Part shown: in pieces, positions 1 through 11,531 of the stretch | How the letters are laid out: each line of letters begins with the position of its first letter | How positions within the stretch are numbered: the first letter of the stretch is position 1 | NCBI GenBank assembly: GCA_964036315.1 | Contig: OZ038517.1 | Location: forward strand, 48,891,219-48,955,218 | From: Acanthosepion esculentum | Lineage: Eukaryota; Mollusca; Cephalopoda; Sepiida; Sepiidae | Direction of reading: 5' to 3' | DNA length: 64,000 bases | Notes under the pieces: generated by a model | Database searches by the model: none | Seen by the model: only the letters and a program-made list of their open reading frames with translations | What the model was told of the DNA's origin: nothing | Program-made: the position numbers and the translations under genes

Positions 1-99
1 TGTTAAGCATTACACTACACCAAAGTGTCCAAAATTATTTTTTAAGCGTAGATTAAATGTGGTACATGACTGAATGTATGAGGCACCCAGTTAGGATTG

Positions 100-590
100 A
101 ACTCACTACTCAATCATAATTGTCCTAGCGAGACAAGCTTGTTTATCATTACACCATGTTGAGGTCCCCTCGATCCTCCTATATGGCACTGAATACTTGA
201 CATTTTCCTTATAGATGTTATAGACCGTAGGGAACAGAAATGTGTTTCTACAGAAGGATAGTGAGAATGCCACGGACTTGAATGTATGATCTATGGAAAA
301 TCTTAAGGAAAATGGAAATAAAAAGGACACAAATACAAGCTGATGTCCTGTACACATAATGAGGAAAGAGGGCTTGGAGAATTTGACACCTACAGGGGAT
401 AGTGAAGTCAAAAGGAACAGTGGGTGGCAGTTGGCCAGCTATGTGATGAGCTTGTATTTGAGGAATAGTGGTATCCTAGCAAAAAGACAGACGTTGCAGG
501 GAGCATTAAGGAATAGGAAATTGTGGAGAGCTATGATCGCCCACATCTTATTTTGTCAGTAATACAGAGATAAGTGCTGGCTACTGTTTT
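100..590 (+). pseudogene. LINE family C, RT C-terminal fragment, copy 1
   Basis: A degraded 3' end of a non-LTR retrotransposon ORF2. The open part at 359-562 (67 codons, TAA stop) starts MRKEGLENLTPTG and ends with KLWRAMIAHIL, matching the conserved tail of LINE reverse transcriptases of the GHIMRKEGLENL type. Upstream, 225-358 encodes EMCFYRRIVRMPRT in another frame, so at least one frameshift separates the halves. The antisense frame at 106-411 is a shadow. A near copy lies at 2800-3330 and a more diverged one at 36228-36827. Family assignment beyond APE-type LINE is not possible from this fragment. Confidence 0.7.
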
Positions 591-1080
591 TTTTTCTTTC
601 TTTAAGCTAATTCTTGTCGAATGTAATTATCAGTTTCCTCGGATTTTTCAACAGATAAAATTTCCTCCGATGATGGCACACATCATCGGAAAATCTTTCT
701 TCTTTTCGTACCTATCTCCTTCACAAAGAATTTCATCTGAAACAGGGACTCCATGTTTATTACCTGTAAATGTTTATCTTAAAAGAAGATAAAAAACATC
801 TTGTTGGGAAGAAAACTTTGTTGATGAGATTCTTTGGCAAATTGGTAAGGACTAATTAATTTTTTTTTTTTTTTTTTTTTTTTTAGAAGACCAAAAAAAC
901 AGTGTGTAAAGTTGATCAGCAAATAAGGCATTTTGAACAAAGAGAGATGGTACTTCTAAACCGACTGAATGATTTTCCCCACATAGTGAATGGAACGCAA
1001 TGGGTCAACTCAGGACGAATGTTGTTTAACTAGCGTAGACATTTTAGACATGGAAGTGTTTTGTAAGCTGCTATTGTGTT
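591..1080. other. AT-rich spacer, no gene seen
   Basis: No convincing coding frame. It holds a T homopolymer near 859-884 and unremarkable AT-rich sequence. Confidence 0.5.
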
Positions 1081-1800
1081 TTAACACTTTCAAAGCTACA
1101 CTGTTAAAGAATTGTTGCCTAACTGTGCTGGCCCATTTGGAATAGGCTGGGAGGTTAGCACTTTCACTGCTGCATTGTTAAAGAATTGTTGCCTGACTGT
1201 GCTGGCCCATGTGAATAGGCTGGAAGGTTAGCACTTTCACTGCTGCATTGTTATAGCATTGTTGCCTGACTGTGCTGGCCCATGTGAATAGGCTGGAAGG
1301 TTAGCACTTTCACTGCTGCATTGTTATAGCATTGTTGCCTGACTGTGCTGGCCCATTTGGAATAGGCTGGGAGGTTAGCACTTTCACTGCTGCATTGTTA
1401 TAGCATTGTTGCCTGACTGTGCTGGCCCATTTGGAATAGGCTGGGAGGTTAGCACTTTCACTGCTGCATTGTTATAGCATTGTTGCCTGACTGTGCTGGC
1501 CCATTTGGAATAGGCTGGGAGGTTAGCACTTTCACTGCTGCATTGTTATAGCATTGTTGCCTGACTGTGCTGGCCCATTTGGAATAGGCTGGGAGGTTAG
1601 CACTTTCACTGCTGCATTGTTATAGCATTGTTGCCTGACTGTGCTGGCCCATGTGAATAGGCTGGGAGGTTAGCACTTTCACTGCTGCATTGTTACAGCA
1701 TAGTTGCCTGGCTGTGCTGACTCATTTCAAATAGGTGGGAGATTGACTCTTTCACCGCTGTATTATTATAGCATAGTTGCCTGGCTATGCTGGCCCATTT
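1081..1800. repeat. 73/74-bp satellite, about 10 copies
   Basis: Anchoring on GCACTTTCAC gives copies at 1158, 1231, 1304, 1378 and 1452, spacings of 73, 73, 74 and 74. The extra base is the difference between CCCATGTGAATAGG and CCCATTTGGAATAGG variants. Central copies are nearly identical; those at both edges are diverged, the usual pattern when unequal exchange homogenises the middle of an array. Confidence 0.93.
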
Positions 1801-2560
1801 GAAATAGTTCAACATTGTGTTTGTCAAATTCTCTGGCTTCTGGAACTATTTACATGACATTCATCTGCAAGCCTTCATTCACTCAAAACAGTGTTTCTCA
1901 ATCTTTTTTTTATTTTTATTTCAGGGCGCACTCGTAGAATAACTAAAACTTTGGGACAGACTTTAAATTTTAATAAGGAAATATTAGTCATGAAATTTGA
2001 AAATAGGGAAATAATAAAGAAGTTTAACCCTCTCCCTTGAGTGGCTCCTGGGTCTTGTACTGAGTGAAAAAAAAAAAAAAATTTCATTGAATATTTAAAT
2101 GTAACTGTGTGAAACCCATGCTTGACGTGCTTTGGCAAAGAAAAAAATTACCTTTTTAATGGCTGCCATCTTTGGTTTAGCATCCCCCAAAGAGGATTAG
2201 CTGTGCAGTTTTCATTTAAAGAACACTTTTTTTTTTTTTTTTTTTTTAGAGAGGCTGATAAAAGGGAAAGATTATCCACTCCTTCTTTAAAGATTAAAGA
2301 ATTTAGCATCCAGTTTAAAATGACAAAGACTTGACTTAGACACGGAAACCATGTGCTTGGTGTCTCTGGACTTTTAAAAATATATATATATTTTTAAATA
2401 TGAAAAAAAATATTTAATAAATTATTCTTCTGATAACTTGGGAGTGCACCCGGCTACCTTTCAAAGTGTATTAGTGGTCCTCGCTGCACCAGTTGCGAAA
2501 CGCTGGCTCAAAACTAAATTTCTTTGCGTTTTTAATTTTTCTGTTTGTTTCTCTCTAGCT
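1801..2560. other. AT-rich spacer with decayed LINE tail
   Basis: No host gene seen. Near 2035-2080 the phrase GAGTGGCTCCTGGGTCTTGTAC followed by poly(A) matches the 3' tail of LINE family D (compare 49138-49165), so a short remnant of that LINE lies here. An inverted-type AT run occurs at 2378-2398. Confidence 0.4.
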
Positions 2561-2567
2561 TATGATT

Positions 2568-2800
2568 TTAAACAATATTTTCTATCATGAGCTCATCTGA
2601 CCTCTCCTGAGAATACCAAGAATTGAGTGTATGATCCATGGAAAATCTTAAGGAAAATGGAAATAATGAGGACACAAATACAAGCTTATTTCCTGGACAC
2701 ATAATGAGGAAGGAGGGCTTGGAGAATTTGACACCAACAGGAGATAGTGAAGGCAAAAGGAACAGTGGGTGGCAGTTTGCCAGCTATGTTATGAGCTGAA
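2568..2800 (+). pseudogene. LINE family C fragment, copy 2
   Basis: Partial copy of the family C C-terminal region. It repeats the segment with the conserved ATAATGAGGAAGGAGGGC and GGAGAATTTGACACC blocks, then stops at the junction with copy 3. Coding frames are broken; only an antisense frame stays open. Confidence 0.6.
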
Positions 2801-3330
2801 TGTATGATGTACCCAGTTAGGATTGAACTCACTACTCAATCATAATTGTCCTAGCGAGACAAGCTTGTTTATCATTACACCATGTTGAGGTGCCCTCGAT
2901 CCTCCTATATGGCACTGAATACTGGACATTTTCCTTATAGATGTTACAGACAGTAGGGAACAGAAATGTGGTTCTACAGAAGGATAGTGAGAATGCCACA
3001 GACTTGAAGGTATGACCCATGGAAAATCTGAAGGAAAATGGAAATAAAAAGGGCACAAATACAAGCTGATGTCCTGGACATATAATGAGGAAAGAGGGCT
3101 TGGAGAATTTGACACCTACAGGGGATAGTGAAGTCAAAAGGAACAGTGGGTGGCAAGTTTGCCAGCTATGTGATGAGCTTGCATTTGAGGAATAGTGGAA
3201 TTCTAGCAAAAAGACAGACATTGCAGGGAACATTAAGGAATAGGAAATTGTGGAGAGCTACGATCGCCCACGTCTTATTTTGTCAGTAATACAGAGATTA
3301 ACTACTGGCTACTGATTTTTTCTTTAAGCT
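2800..3330 (+). pseudogene. LINE family C, RT C-terminal fragment, copy 3
   Basis: Duplicate of 100-590, about 2.7 kb downstream, same orientation and same upstream context (ATTCAACTCACTACTCAATC-like block). An extra base in the GTGGCAAGTTTGCC segment shifts the frame relative to copy 1. Open antisense frames at 2832-3233, 2840-3115 and 2974-3156 are shadows. Confidence 0.65.
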
Positions 3331-3484
3331 AATTCTTGTTGAATGTAATTATCACTGTCCTCAGGTTTTTCAACAGATACTAATGTACTCCAAATTTAAT
3401 TTTAACTTGCAAAAATGGAAATTAGTTATTATTCATCCTAATTAAATTTTTTCAATAAATATTTCGATTATTTGATAAGAATTA

Positions 3485-3628
3485 TTTAAACATAACATTT
3501 TCTGCTGAAATGAAGTGGAAAGATTATATTGAATCAATTACTAAGTGTGCTGCTAGGAAATATGGCCCACTGTGTCATGCTAGACAATCTTTCTTGCCAG
3601 GATTTATTTTACATATTTATAATTCTAT
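3485..3628 (+). pseudogene. LINE family A RT fragment interrupted by a SINE
   Basis: Reads SAEMKWKDYIESITKCAARKYG then CHARQSFLPGFILHIYNS, the same region as SAGMKWKVYIESIAVSTAKK and LHIHKSTIRPC in the family A copy at 26340-26957. The reading stops at LHIYNS, exactly where the tRNA-derived SINE begins, so the SINE probably inserted into this LINE. Confidence 0.7.
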
Positions 3629-3975
3629 GGGCAGATGGCCGAGTAGTTAGAACGTTCGCATTCTGACAATGCGACCTGGGTTCGAATCTCACCATAGTCA
3701 GTTTGTCAGGAAGGAGACTTCCTGATGTTTTCGTTACTGGAGGGGTCGATCACAGCATGCAGCACCTTTGGGAAGTGCCTGAAAACCATACCACAGGTTA
3801 ACCCAAGCCTTGTGAGTGAAATTTGGTAGACGGAACCCTTAGGTGTCATTGATAGCTGTGCTAGCATGAAGCTGCAAGTCATCGTGGCTGAGGGATTGAG
3901 CGTGCTGGCCTTGTTCAAATTGTTGATCACACTAGATAACATGATCTTTCCCAGAAACTGTAACTAATGTCTGCC
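3629..3975 (+). mobile_element. tRNA-Ser-like SINE
   Basis: The 5' part at 3630-3702 looks like a tRNA: box A TGGCCGAGTAGTTAG at 3636-3650, a 5-bp anticodon stem CGCAT/ATGCG with a 7-base loop containing TGA, and box B GGGTTCGAATCTC at 3678-3690. This fits a tRNA-Ser(TGA) ancestor lacking a clear variable arm. The following body contains TTTGGTAGACGGAA, a phrase I associate with cephalopod SINEs. The 3' boundary is uncertain. Confidence 0.75.
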
Positions 3976-4139
3976 AAGCATAGTTGCAATATAAACCACA
4001 GGTGGGCGCTGCAGGTGTTGAATAAACACAAATGCACCTGAGTAAGTGTCTGCAATAGGGATTGGCTAGCCGCCCTAGTAGACAGGTATCCTCAAATGCA
4101 AGTGGCCATCTATATATACATACAATTCTACCATTCGTC

Positions 4140-4335
4140 CACCCAATAAATACTGCTGCAACATCTAGTCTGGTGCTCCTGCTATATGTTTAGCAGGTTT
4201 GTATGCTTTGAAAAATCAAGAGCATCAGTTAGAGATCCCATGCAATGCTTAACACAGTTTATGGAGAATCGAACCCAATGTCTCTTAAGCCCAAACAAAA
4301 GCGATTGCAATTTGCCAGCCACTGCCATTGAATGA
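4140..4335 (-). mobile_element. tRNA-derived SINE, minus strand
   Basis: On the minus strand a clear box B (GGGTTCGATTCTC, from 4276 back to 4264) lies downstream of a weaker box A-like GTGGCTGGCAAATTGC. The body continues to about 4140. It is a different family from the SINE at 3629. Confidence 0.5.
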
Positions 4336-4344
4336 ACAGGGAAA

Positions 4345-4821
4345 TTGTCTCACCCTTACTCCTATAGCTGCTTTCGCTTGTCCCTAGGCCTCGTGAATTT
4401 AAACGTTCTACGAGGCTGGCATCCCGTTCCCACCCCTACACCGTTGAAACTGTTAGATGTAGACGTCTCTTCTACTCCAATAGCTTCATGTCTCGCACAT
4501 CTCGCCTATGGAACTCCCTTCCCTATTACTGTTTCCCTGACAAATACAATCTCCAACGGTTTAAGTGTAGCGTCAATCGACATCTCCAGTTGCCTTGATC
4601 TATCCACTTCCCTTCTCGACATCCTCTCATCTTTCATTCCTATCTGCTCTCGCTCCAAATCTTCTGTAACCCCCTTGCCTTGATCGACCCACTGTCTTTC
4701 TCTTTCTCCACATCCTCTCCTTTACCACTCCTATCTGCTCTTCCTCCAACCCTTCTGTAACCCCTTGCGTGATAGTGGCCCCCCCAGCCTTGCTTGGGGT
4801 GATACGCTTAAAAAAAAAAAA
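4345..4821 (+). pseudogene. LINE family A 3' end, 5'-truncated
   Basis: From about 4370 one frame reads LLSLVPRPREFKRSTRLAS, then SRTSRLWNSLPYYCFPDKYN and ends FKCSVNRHLQLP-stop near 4657. This is the C-terminal end of a CR1/jockey-like RT ORF. The 3' UTR follows (CCCCTTGCGTGATAGTGGC, then CCTTGCTTGGGGTGATACGC) and ends in poly(A) at 4810-4821. Almost identical to the copy inside the MITE at 40569-41062. The longer frame at 4345-4683 is out of phase. Confidence 0.8.
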
Positions 4822-4829
4822 ATCTTTTT

Positions 4830-5855
4830 GGAAGTGTCTGTGAAGTAGAGTCTGTCATCCTAACCTGTTGCCAAACTTATTTCACAAGAGCAGAAGCCTT
4901 ACCAGAAAACTGGATGAACTTAAAAAACAAAACAAAACAAAAAAAAAAACAGATTTTTTTGACAATGTTTATTTTGAACTTGGATTAATTTTAAAAATTT
5001 ATGTTGTTTTTCTCTAGTTAGCATCCAATTGAAGTACTATCAAAGATTTAGAGAATAAACCACATGATTTTTACCCCCACTCTTCTGAATAAATCATCAT
5101 CAGAGAGGGCAAATTAATATACATTCTATTATATAAAACTTATAATCTAAGGTTTAGGATATAAAGAGATTAATTTTTTCTAATGCCATTAAGAAGACCA
5201 AATACAGTAAGAGAAATTATTTTCCAAGTTTGAATTTTAGGTTGGTTTTAATATTGGAACAGAATTTTGTTTGTTTGGTATGAAGAGAACAGGAGATCAT
5301 ACTTTTTCACTAGTAATGAAAATGAGAACATTTAAACAATTTGAATGCTATGATAAAAGAAAATAGTGTTTTAGAAGTAGTAGCTGTTTTGATATTTTCC
5401 TAAATGAAGCTACAGGAATATGTGTTTTCTCTTTATTTCTTGTATTTGTAAGAAGATCAACAACTGAACAACTTACCTTTTCAAGAAACTTTAGCAGGAA
5501 AACACTAGACAATTATAGGAGCAAAAAATGGAAAGATAAACAACATCAAGAACTAAATTACTTGTAATTATCTGGCAATGCCAGCATGCAAAAATAGCAG
5601 AAGTAAAAGATACAGAAAGGTCAGAGAAGGAGGAAAGAAATAAGAATTGAAATTTTTGCGAACAACATTAATAGCATGCAGAAACGATTACAAATGAACT
5701 AGTTATTTCCCTTGGAACATAAAACGAAATTGTCTTTCCCAGACACCATAGATTGGGACACAGGATTGTACATCGGGGATCTGGGGACAACAATGCAAGA
5801 CTGAGAAGTGTGGAAAGAGATTGTCAATGGAGTTCCGATCAACCATAGGGAGGTC
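4830..5855. other. AT-rich unique-looking spacer
   Basis: About 1 kb of AT-rich sequence without coding potential, tRNA boxes or obvious tandem repeats. Confidence 0.4.
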
Positions 5856-5860
5856 GAAGG

Positions 5861-6075
5861 GTGATGATGATAGGTTTAGAGATTTTTTCGATAAAACCCA
5901 AAGAAAAATTTGCAATATTATTGATCCTCACCTGGCATCTCGGCTTCAGTTACTTTCCCCTCCACTGTAATGCAGCTTCCCTGTGTCTTTTCTATAAATG
6001 CTTTCATGGGAATTGTTCGGATGAGCTTTTCACTATGGTACCTTGACCATATGAATTTAAGTGCACTGCTAGATT
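5861..6075 (+). pseudogene. LINE family A fragment (plus)
   Basis: Encodes in broken frames RKICNIIDPHLASRLQLLS and AASLCLFYKCFHGNCSDELFTMVP, the family A segment seen intact at 60230-60370. It ends head-on against the minus-strand copy that starts at about 6090. Confidence 0.65.
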
Positions 6076-6089
6076 GGCAATAAGGTCTT

Positions 6090-6830
6090 GTCACTTTACA
6101 ATTGAAATGGCTAGGTGTAACTGCAAATTCTATGCTTTTTAATTAAAATTTTTAAATTGGTATCACCCCATGCAAGGCAGTAAAAGCCACTAAAATACAA
6201 AGGGTGGTGGGGTGTGGAAGAATTAGGAACAGAAATATTAATAAGGAATGGAAAGAGAACAAAGTAATCAAAAAGACAGTAGATAGCAATTGACATTGCA
6301 TTTAAATTTCTGCAGATTAAAGTTGGCTGGAAATCATGGAGCTGAAAGGGAGTTCCACAAGTGAGAAGTGTGAGAAAAGAAACTGTTAGCATAGAACTTA
6401 CAGCTACATCTAGCCAGCTTGACTGTTAATTGATACGATCTCAATGCCAGTCGTACTTAAATACATTAAGTCTAGGTACCATAGCGAAGGGCTTATTCAA
6501 ACAATTACCATGAAAGTATTTATGGAATGGGCACAGAGAGGCAACCTTACAGCGGTGGGTAAGTGACAGAAGCTGAGCCGCCAGATCAGGACCAATGATA
6601 TTGCTGATTCTTCTTTGGATCTTATCAAGGAGCTCAAGGTAAATAGCAGGGGCACTGGACCATATGTGGCAGCAATATTCTAAGCATGGGCGAATGGTAG
6701 ATTTATAAATATGCAAAGATAGATTCCGGAGAGAAAAATTATCTTGCATGACGCAGTGAACCAACTTTTTTAGCAGCTGACCGAGTAATGGATTCGCTAT
6801 AGTCTTTTCACTTCATGTCAGCTGAGAATG
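6090..6830 (-). pseudogene. LINE family A copy (minus)
   Basis: The minus strand reads HIYKSTIRPCLEYCCHIWS, LLDKIQRRISNIIGPDLAAQ and KVASLCPFHKYFHGNC within 6441-6764, then the 3' end with ATCACCCCATGCAAGGC (complement of the LINE tail) near 6160-6177. Several stops and frameshifts. It abuts a plus copy on each side. Confidence 0.75.
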
Positions 6831-7075
6831 TTAGCCCAAGAAGGCACAATTCTATTCTCTCAGACTTTTAGCTTGTGGAACTCAGTCAAATTTGATCTTC
6901 AAAAATTTAACTGCAATGTTAGTTGTTATCTTCAGTCTTCTTACTTCCAGTTCTTTTACTCCTCTCCTTAATAGTGCTTTTCTTTTTCTCATATTCTCTC
7001 ATGCTCAGTAACTCCTTGCATCTTAGTGGCTTTATTGCCTTACTTGGAGTGAAATGATAATATAAAAAACAAGTA
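6800..7075 (+). pseudogene. LINE family A 3' tail (plus)
   Basis: Degenerate LWNSVKFDLQKFNCNVSCYLQ-like sequence followed by the 3' UTR phrases GTAACTCCTTGCATCTTAGTGGC and CTTACTTGGAGTGAAATGAT. Confidence 0.65.
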
Positions 7076-7079
7076 TAAA

Positions 7080-7960
7080 TAACTATTGTATATGTTACTT
7101 TAATTTTGTCACACAGATATTTTTCAATTATTTCTTGACTTTAATACCACCTCGCGACCCCTTTGACCCATGTCTTACCCACTTTGAGAATCCTGGCATT
7201 AATATAACAATCAATTTTCTCATTTAATCATTACCTGATGGGTAAGTCTATTGTTATGGTCTGAGAAATAAAATAACAAGAAGTCACAGTGTTTGTTATG
7301 GTGGTTACATAATCAACAGTCTCTACCTGAATTTATTTTTTTTCTCTTACTTTTTTTTTTTTTCAATAGGAGTAAATTGGTTTGCCTACTGTCTGGTTTG
7401 CTCACCTTCCCAGTCGATTTAGTCCTGTGTACGACAATAAATTACATCCATCAGCAAGGCCTCTGATTGGGAGATTGAAGGTTTTGTGGAGTGTGCAATC
7501 ATTTCTTAATGGCTGTTGTTTCCAGGGTGGTAGCACCTGTTAGGGTCCTAGTTATGGGCAAATAGTGAGCACCCAAACAAAAATCAACATTTTTACATTT
7601 TTATAATAAATTTTTTAACATCAAAATGACAATCAAGAAAATGCTGAAAAAATATAAAAATATACTTTTCTAGTAAAATTAAAAAACTTGTTAAATTTAT
7701 TATTTATTACCTCCAAACACTATGAAACTATAGTAAAAAATTACTAATGATACATTTTTAAAGTAGAATAACCAACAATACATTTTATAAAAAAAATGAC
7801 CAACAATACATTTTATCTGTAGATGAATCCATAAAATTATATACAAAATATTTACATTTCAGCATTAAATAACCCATAGAGGTGTTGATATGCCACTAAA
7901 CAAAATCAATCAATCAATCCATCTCCATCTATTGAACAGAAGTAGAGGTTTAACCTTTGT
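7080..7960. other. AT-rich spacer with a dispersed repeat
   Basis: No gene seen. The segment 7440-7570 (CCAGGGTGGTAGCACCTGTTAGG) recurs in inverse orientation at about 25030-25150, so it belongs to a dispersed repeat family I cannot name. Confidence 0.45.
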
Positions 7961-7964
7961 TTTT

Positions 7965-8705
7965 TTCTTCCTTCTAAAGTCTTTTCATTCTCTTTCACTT
8001 TCAGTAGCCCCTTGCATCTTAGTGGCATTATCACCTTGCTTGGGGTGAATAGATGAGGAGAGGTTTATCCCTTGTTTCCTGTTTAGGATTGGGTTTCTGG
8101 TTCCTTCTAAAGTCTTTTTCATTCTCTTTCACTCCCAGTAGCCCCTTGCATCTTAGTGGCATTATCACCTTGCTTGGGGTGAATAGAGGAGTAGAGGTTT
8201 ATCCCTTGTTTCCTGTTTAGGATTGGGTTTCTGGTTCCTTCTAAAGTCTTTTTCATTCTCTTTCACTCCCAGTAGCCCCTTGCATCTTAGTGGCATTATC
8301 ACCTTGCTTGGGGTGAATAGATGAGGAGAGGTTTATCCCTTGTTTCCTGTTTAGGATTGGGTTTCTGGTTCCTTCTAAAGTCTTTTTCATTCTCTTTCAC
8401 TCCCAGTAGCCCCTTGCATCTTAGTGGCATTATCACCTTGCTTGGGGTGAATAGAGGAGTAGAGGTTTATCCCTTGTTTCCTGTTTAGGATTGGGTTTCT
8501 GGTTCCTTCTAAAGTCTTTTTCATTCTCTTTCACTCCCAGTAGCCCCTTGCATCTTAGTGGCATTATCACCTTGCTTGGGGTGAATAGATGAGGAGAGGT
8601 TTATCCCTTGTTTCCTGTTTAGGATTGGGTTTCTGGTTCCTTCTAAAGTCTTTTTCGTTCTTTTTCGCTCGTTGCATCTTAGTGGCATTATCAAATTGCT
8701 TGTGA
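7965..8705 (+). repeat. 134-bp satellite made from the LINE family A 3' end
   Basis: CTTCTAAAG begins at 7971, 8104, 8238, 8372, 8506 and 8640, a period of 133-134 bp. Each unit contains the LINE tail (CCCCTTGCATCTTAGTGGC, then CCTTGCTTGGGGTGAATAG). The units alternate between AGATGAGGAGAGG (copies 1, 3, 5) and AGAGGAGTAGAGG (copies 2, 4), so the amplified unit is a 268-bp dimer. Confidence 0.93.
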
Positions 8706-8709
8706 TAAA

Positions 8710-9530
8710 AAGATTTTAAAAAATTGAAAAATGTCCAATTTATTTACATTAAGTGAACAAACATTATTTTTGGCCAACACTGTATATTATTTCATGAAAA
8801 TTTTTTGGGGTCTGCTTTTAGAAAAAATTAAAGATGGATGATTACTCTCTCCTCAAAATTGACAATTAAATAATTTTTTCTTTTTTTTTTTTTTTTTGTG
8901 AAAGATTATCAATAGTTTTAGCTAATTTGAAAAATTTAATCATCTCATATTCATCGTGCCAATCTGATCCAGTTTTCCATATTGCAGCCTTTGTTCAAGA
9001 TTCTACCTTTGCTTACCTTTAATCTTCAAACAATGCTTCTTCTCCAAGGTAATCATGAGTTTTTACCAATTTTTTGGTTTTGAAAATACTAATCAGTATT
9101 ATCTTTTGCTCTTCACAACAATCGTAGAATATTTTACAATAGGATTATGGCAAAAAAAAATATTCTTAATTCTGTTTGTCTCTAACTATCCATAACCAGT
9201 TTCGGTGGAGATCTACAATAAGCATTGGGGCCAAAAATACTAGTTTTTTTCAAAAGCTTTTTTTCCTTTTTTTTTTTTTTTTTTTTTTTTTTTCTACACA
9301 AGATAAAGCACTCCAGCTCACGAATATTTTTTTAATTAAATTTTCTAGAAGCATTAATAGGGGGTTCAATTTGCTATGTAAATTCGTTGTAGATTGATCC
9401 CCCTAACAAAAGCCAAATCCAAAAATGTTCCTAACGATTTTTGAAAATGTAAAATAAATAATAAATAATTTTGAAATTATAAATTTTATGGTTCTTTTTT
9501 CATATACTGCTATCAGTTAATCACAGCATA
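8710..9530. other. AT-rich spacer
   Basis: Homopolymer T tracts (near 8879-8896 and 9270-9292) and no coding signal. The phrase TTTCGGTGGAGATCTACA near 9200 partly recurs near 10379, suggesting a diverged dispersed repeat. Confidence 0.4.
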
Positions 9531-9559
9531 TTGTCAATTTCAAAATTACATTGTTTGGA

Positions 9560-9790
9560 AACGTCTTATTCTGTACCTTGTTCTAAAATCTTTCATTCTG
9601 TACCTTGTTTTGAAATCCTTTGTTCTGTAATCGTTCATTCTGTACCTTGTCCTGTAATCGTTCATTCTGTACCTTGTCCTGTAATCGTTCATTCTGTACC
9701 TTGTTCTGTAATCCTTCATTCTGTACCTTGTCCTGAAATCGTTCATTCTGTACCTTGTTCCAAAATACTTTCTTCTCTGTCTTGGTCTAG
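9560..9790 (+). repeat. 27-bp minisatellite
   Basis: Units of the form CGTTCATTCTGTACCTTGTC plus CTGTAAT, period 27 bp, about 8 copies with decayed edges. Because 27 is a multiple of 3, both strands stay open (9531-9818 plus, 9546-9746 minus) and encode nine-residue repeats such as SVPCPVIVH. There is no sign that these are real proteins. Confidence 0.9.
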
Positions 9791-9799
9791 ATGCTTTGA

Positions 9800-11230
9800 A
9801 TTCTGGACCTTATTCTAAAATTTGTTTTGCATCTTAGTTTGAGATAACGATATATAAATTTTTATATATCAAGAACAATTTTGGAAGGAAAGTGTTTGAC
9901 AGAATGAAAAAAGTTTTTGTGTGACACATTTCATCCTTTACAATTTCAGCTGACTAAATTTGTTATGTGTGACAACTCATGCACAGGTGTGCAAGGAATT
10001 TTATATTAAATTAAATTTTTTGTTTTTTTTTATACAAAATCAAGCCAATTTCATTTCGATACTTTTTCTTTTCATCACTTTAGGGTTAGTAAATATCCCA
10101 CACTGTGATAATAGAAGATCTGCCAAGAAAGATGAAATCTTTTAAGAGCTGGGTTTAGTTTAAAATTCTAAATTACGATAATCTTTTTAAAATATAAAGA
10201 ATGTTAACCAATTTCTTGAAGAATTCAACCCAGCATATTTAGTTGTCTGCAACTGATCCAGAAAATCCTTTCATGATATTGCCATTCTTTCTTCTCCTGT
10301 CACTATTCAATATTCATCTTTTTTTTCTTTCTTTTTTTTTTAATCCAAATTTCTTTGAAAATTTTATCATAAATTTTTGGTTCAGCAGAGATCTACAGAA
10401 TTTTGGTTGGAATCTGCTAATTTTTTCAAGAACTTTATTTGTGCCTCTGTATCTTATTATTTATTTCTTCTGATAACCGTTGTTCTTGGAAATTTCTTCC
10501 TGAAAATACACTCCTCTTACTTTCCTTATCTGAATCGGATTCATACAATTTTTTTTTCGCAGATTTTGAAATCGTTTATTCTGTTTGAGAATGTTTTTCG
10601 TTCTAACCTAATTATTCCAAAACCTAATCATTAATTCTTACCAATTTCTTATAGAATCAAATTGTACGTCATTTGTCGTCCATCTGATACACTCTGCCTT
10701 ATTAACTTCATTCAAAATTCTTCCTTTATACAACATTGACAATTTTCCTTTTCTTATGGAAATCTTTAATTCTGAACAATTTCTTGAAAAAATAAACTCA
10801 TATCTTTTGTATCACCTAGAGTTTGGTCTCAAAAATGGACAACCATGGTTCTCCACAACTTCCTATTCTTTGTAACTTAATGTTTCTCCCCTGATTATCG
10901 TTCCCAGGTCATGTTCTGTGAGCAATTCATTTCTTTTATGTGTCAAGAGGCGGCTGATCTTGGCGCTCCATGTTTGGTCTGAGAAATGGTGCCACTAAAA
11001 TTATTTCCATGCTAAGCATTTCTGTATTAGTTATTGCTATATATAGGAATAAAGTATCACTGCTGACACTTGCATTTGAACCTAGATTGCCAGTGAACAA
11101 ACACAGGTAATCCCATTATTGAACTAAGTAGATCATGTGACCATAGAGGAAACACATCACATTTGAAGTGCTCTTTATTCTTGGTCTATCTTTTATTACT
11201 ATTTGGACTGCTATTCTTCACTTTATTCAC
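9800..11230. other. AT-rich spacer with a recurring short motif
   Basis: No convincing gene. The segment 10085-10142 (CACACTGTGATAATAGAAG) has relatives at 23960-24020 and, on the minus strand, at 21590-21640. All can be read as a peptide like PHCDNRSSAKK, so they may be short fragments of one transposon ORF. The family is unidentified. Confidence 0.35.
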
Positions 11231-11232
11231 TA

Positions 11233-11387
11233 CAGTGTAACCCGGATATAAGAGAGTTGTCGGGACTGGGGAAGAAGTCTCTTATATCCGGGTTTGGTCT
11301 ATTATATATACATTAACACAGGCTCTAATTTGGGACCAGATAAAATTTATCTTGTATCCGGGTTTATCTTATATCCGGGTTACACTG
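11233..11387. mobile_element. 155-bp MITE with TA target duplication
   Basis: Terminal inverted repeats start CAGTGTAACCCGGATATAAG and end with the complement CCGGGTTACACTG. TA lies immediately outside both ends (11231-11232 and 11388-11389). The inner parts also fold (several copies of TATCCGGGTTT), giving a compound hairpin. No coding capacity. A second copy, interrupted by a LINE, lies at 40501-41131. Confidence 0.92.
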
Positions 11388-11531
11388 TATATGAAATGAT
11401 ATTAGTACGAGTATTATTTGAAGACATCTGACACCAGTATTGTTCAATCGCATATTATAATTGGTATCTGCAATTACAAATTCTCTACTACATTGGCATA
11501 GACAAAGTGGCAAGCAAAGGGTCATTTGAGA

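Noticed and set aside
106..411. Minus-strand frames at 106-411, 2568-2756, 2832-3233 and 36214-36591
   Set aside because: Antisense of LINE family C coding sequence.
1081..1800. CRISPR-like array
   Set aside because: Units are contiguous 73/74-bp repeats without unique spacers, in a eukaryotic genome.
9531..9818. Nine-residue repeat protein (SVPCPVIVH or RTRYRMNDY)
   Set aside because: 27-bp minisatellite open on both strands, with no start context, signal or domain.
10085..10142. Exon-like PHCDNRRSAKK segment after a T-rich tract
   Set aside because: Related segments recur at 21590 and 23960, so it is more likely a transposon fragment; no donor site follows.
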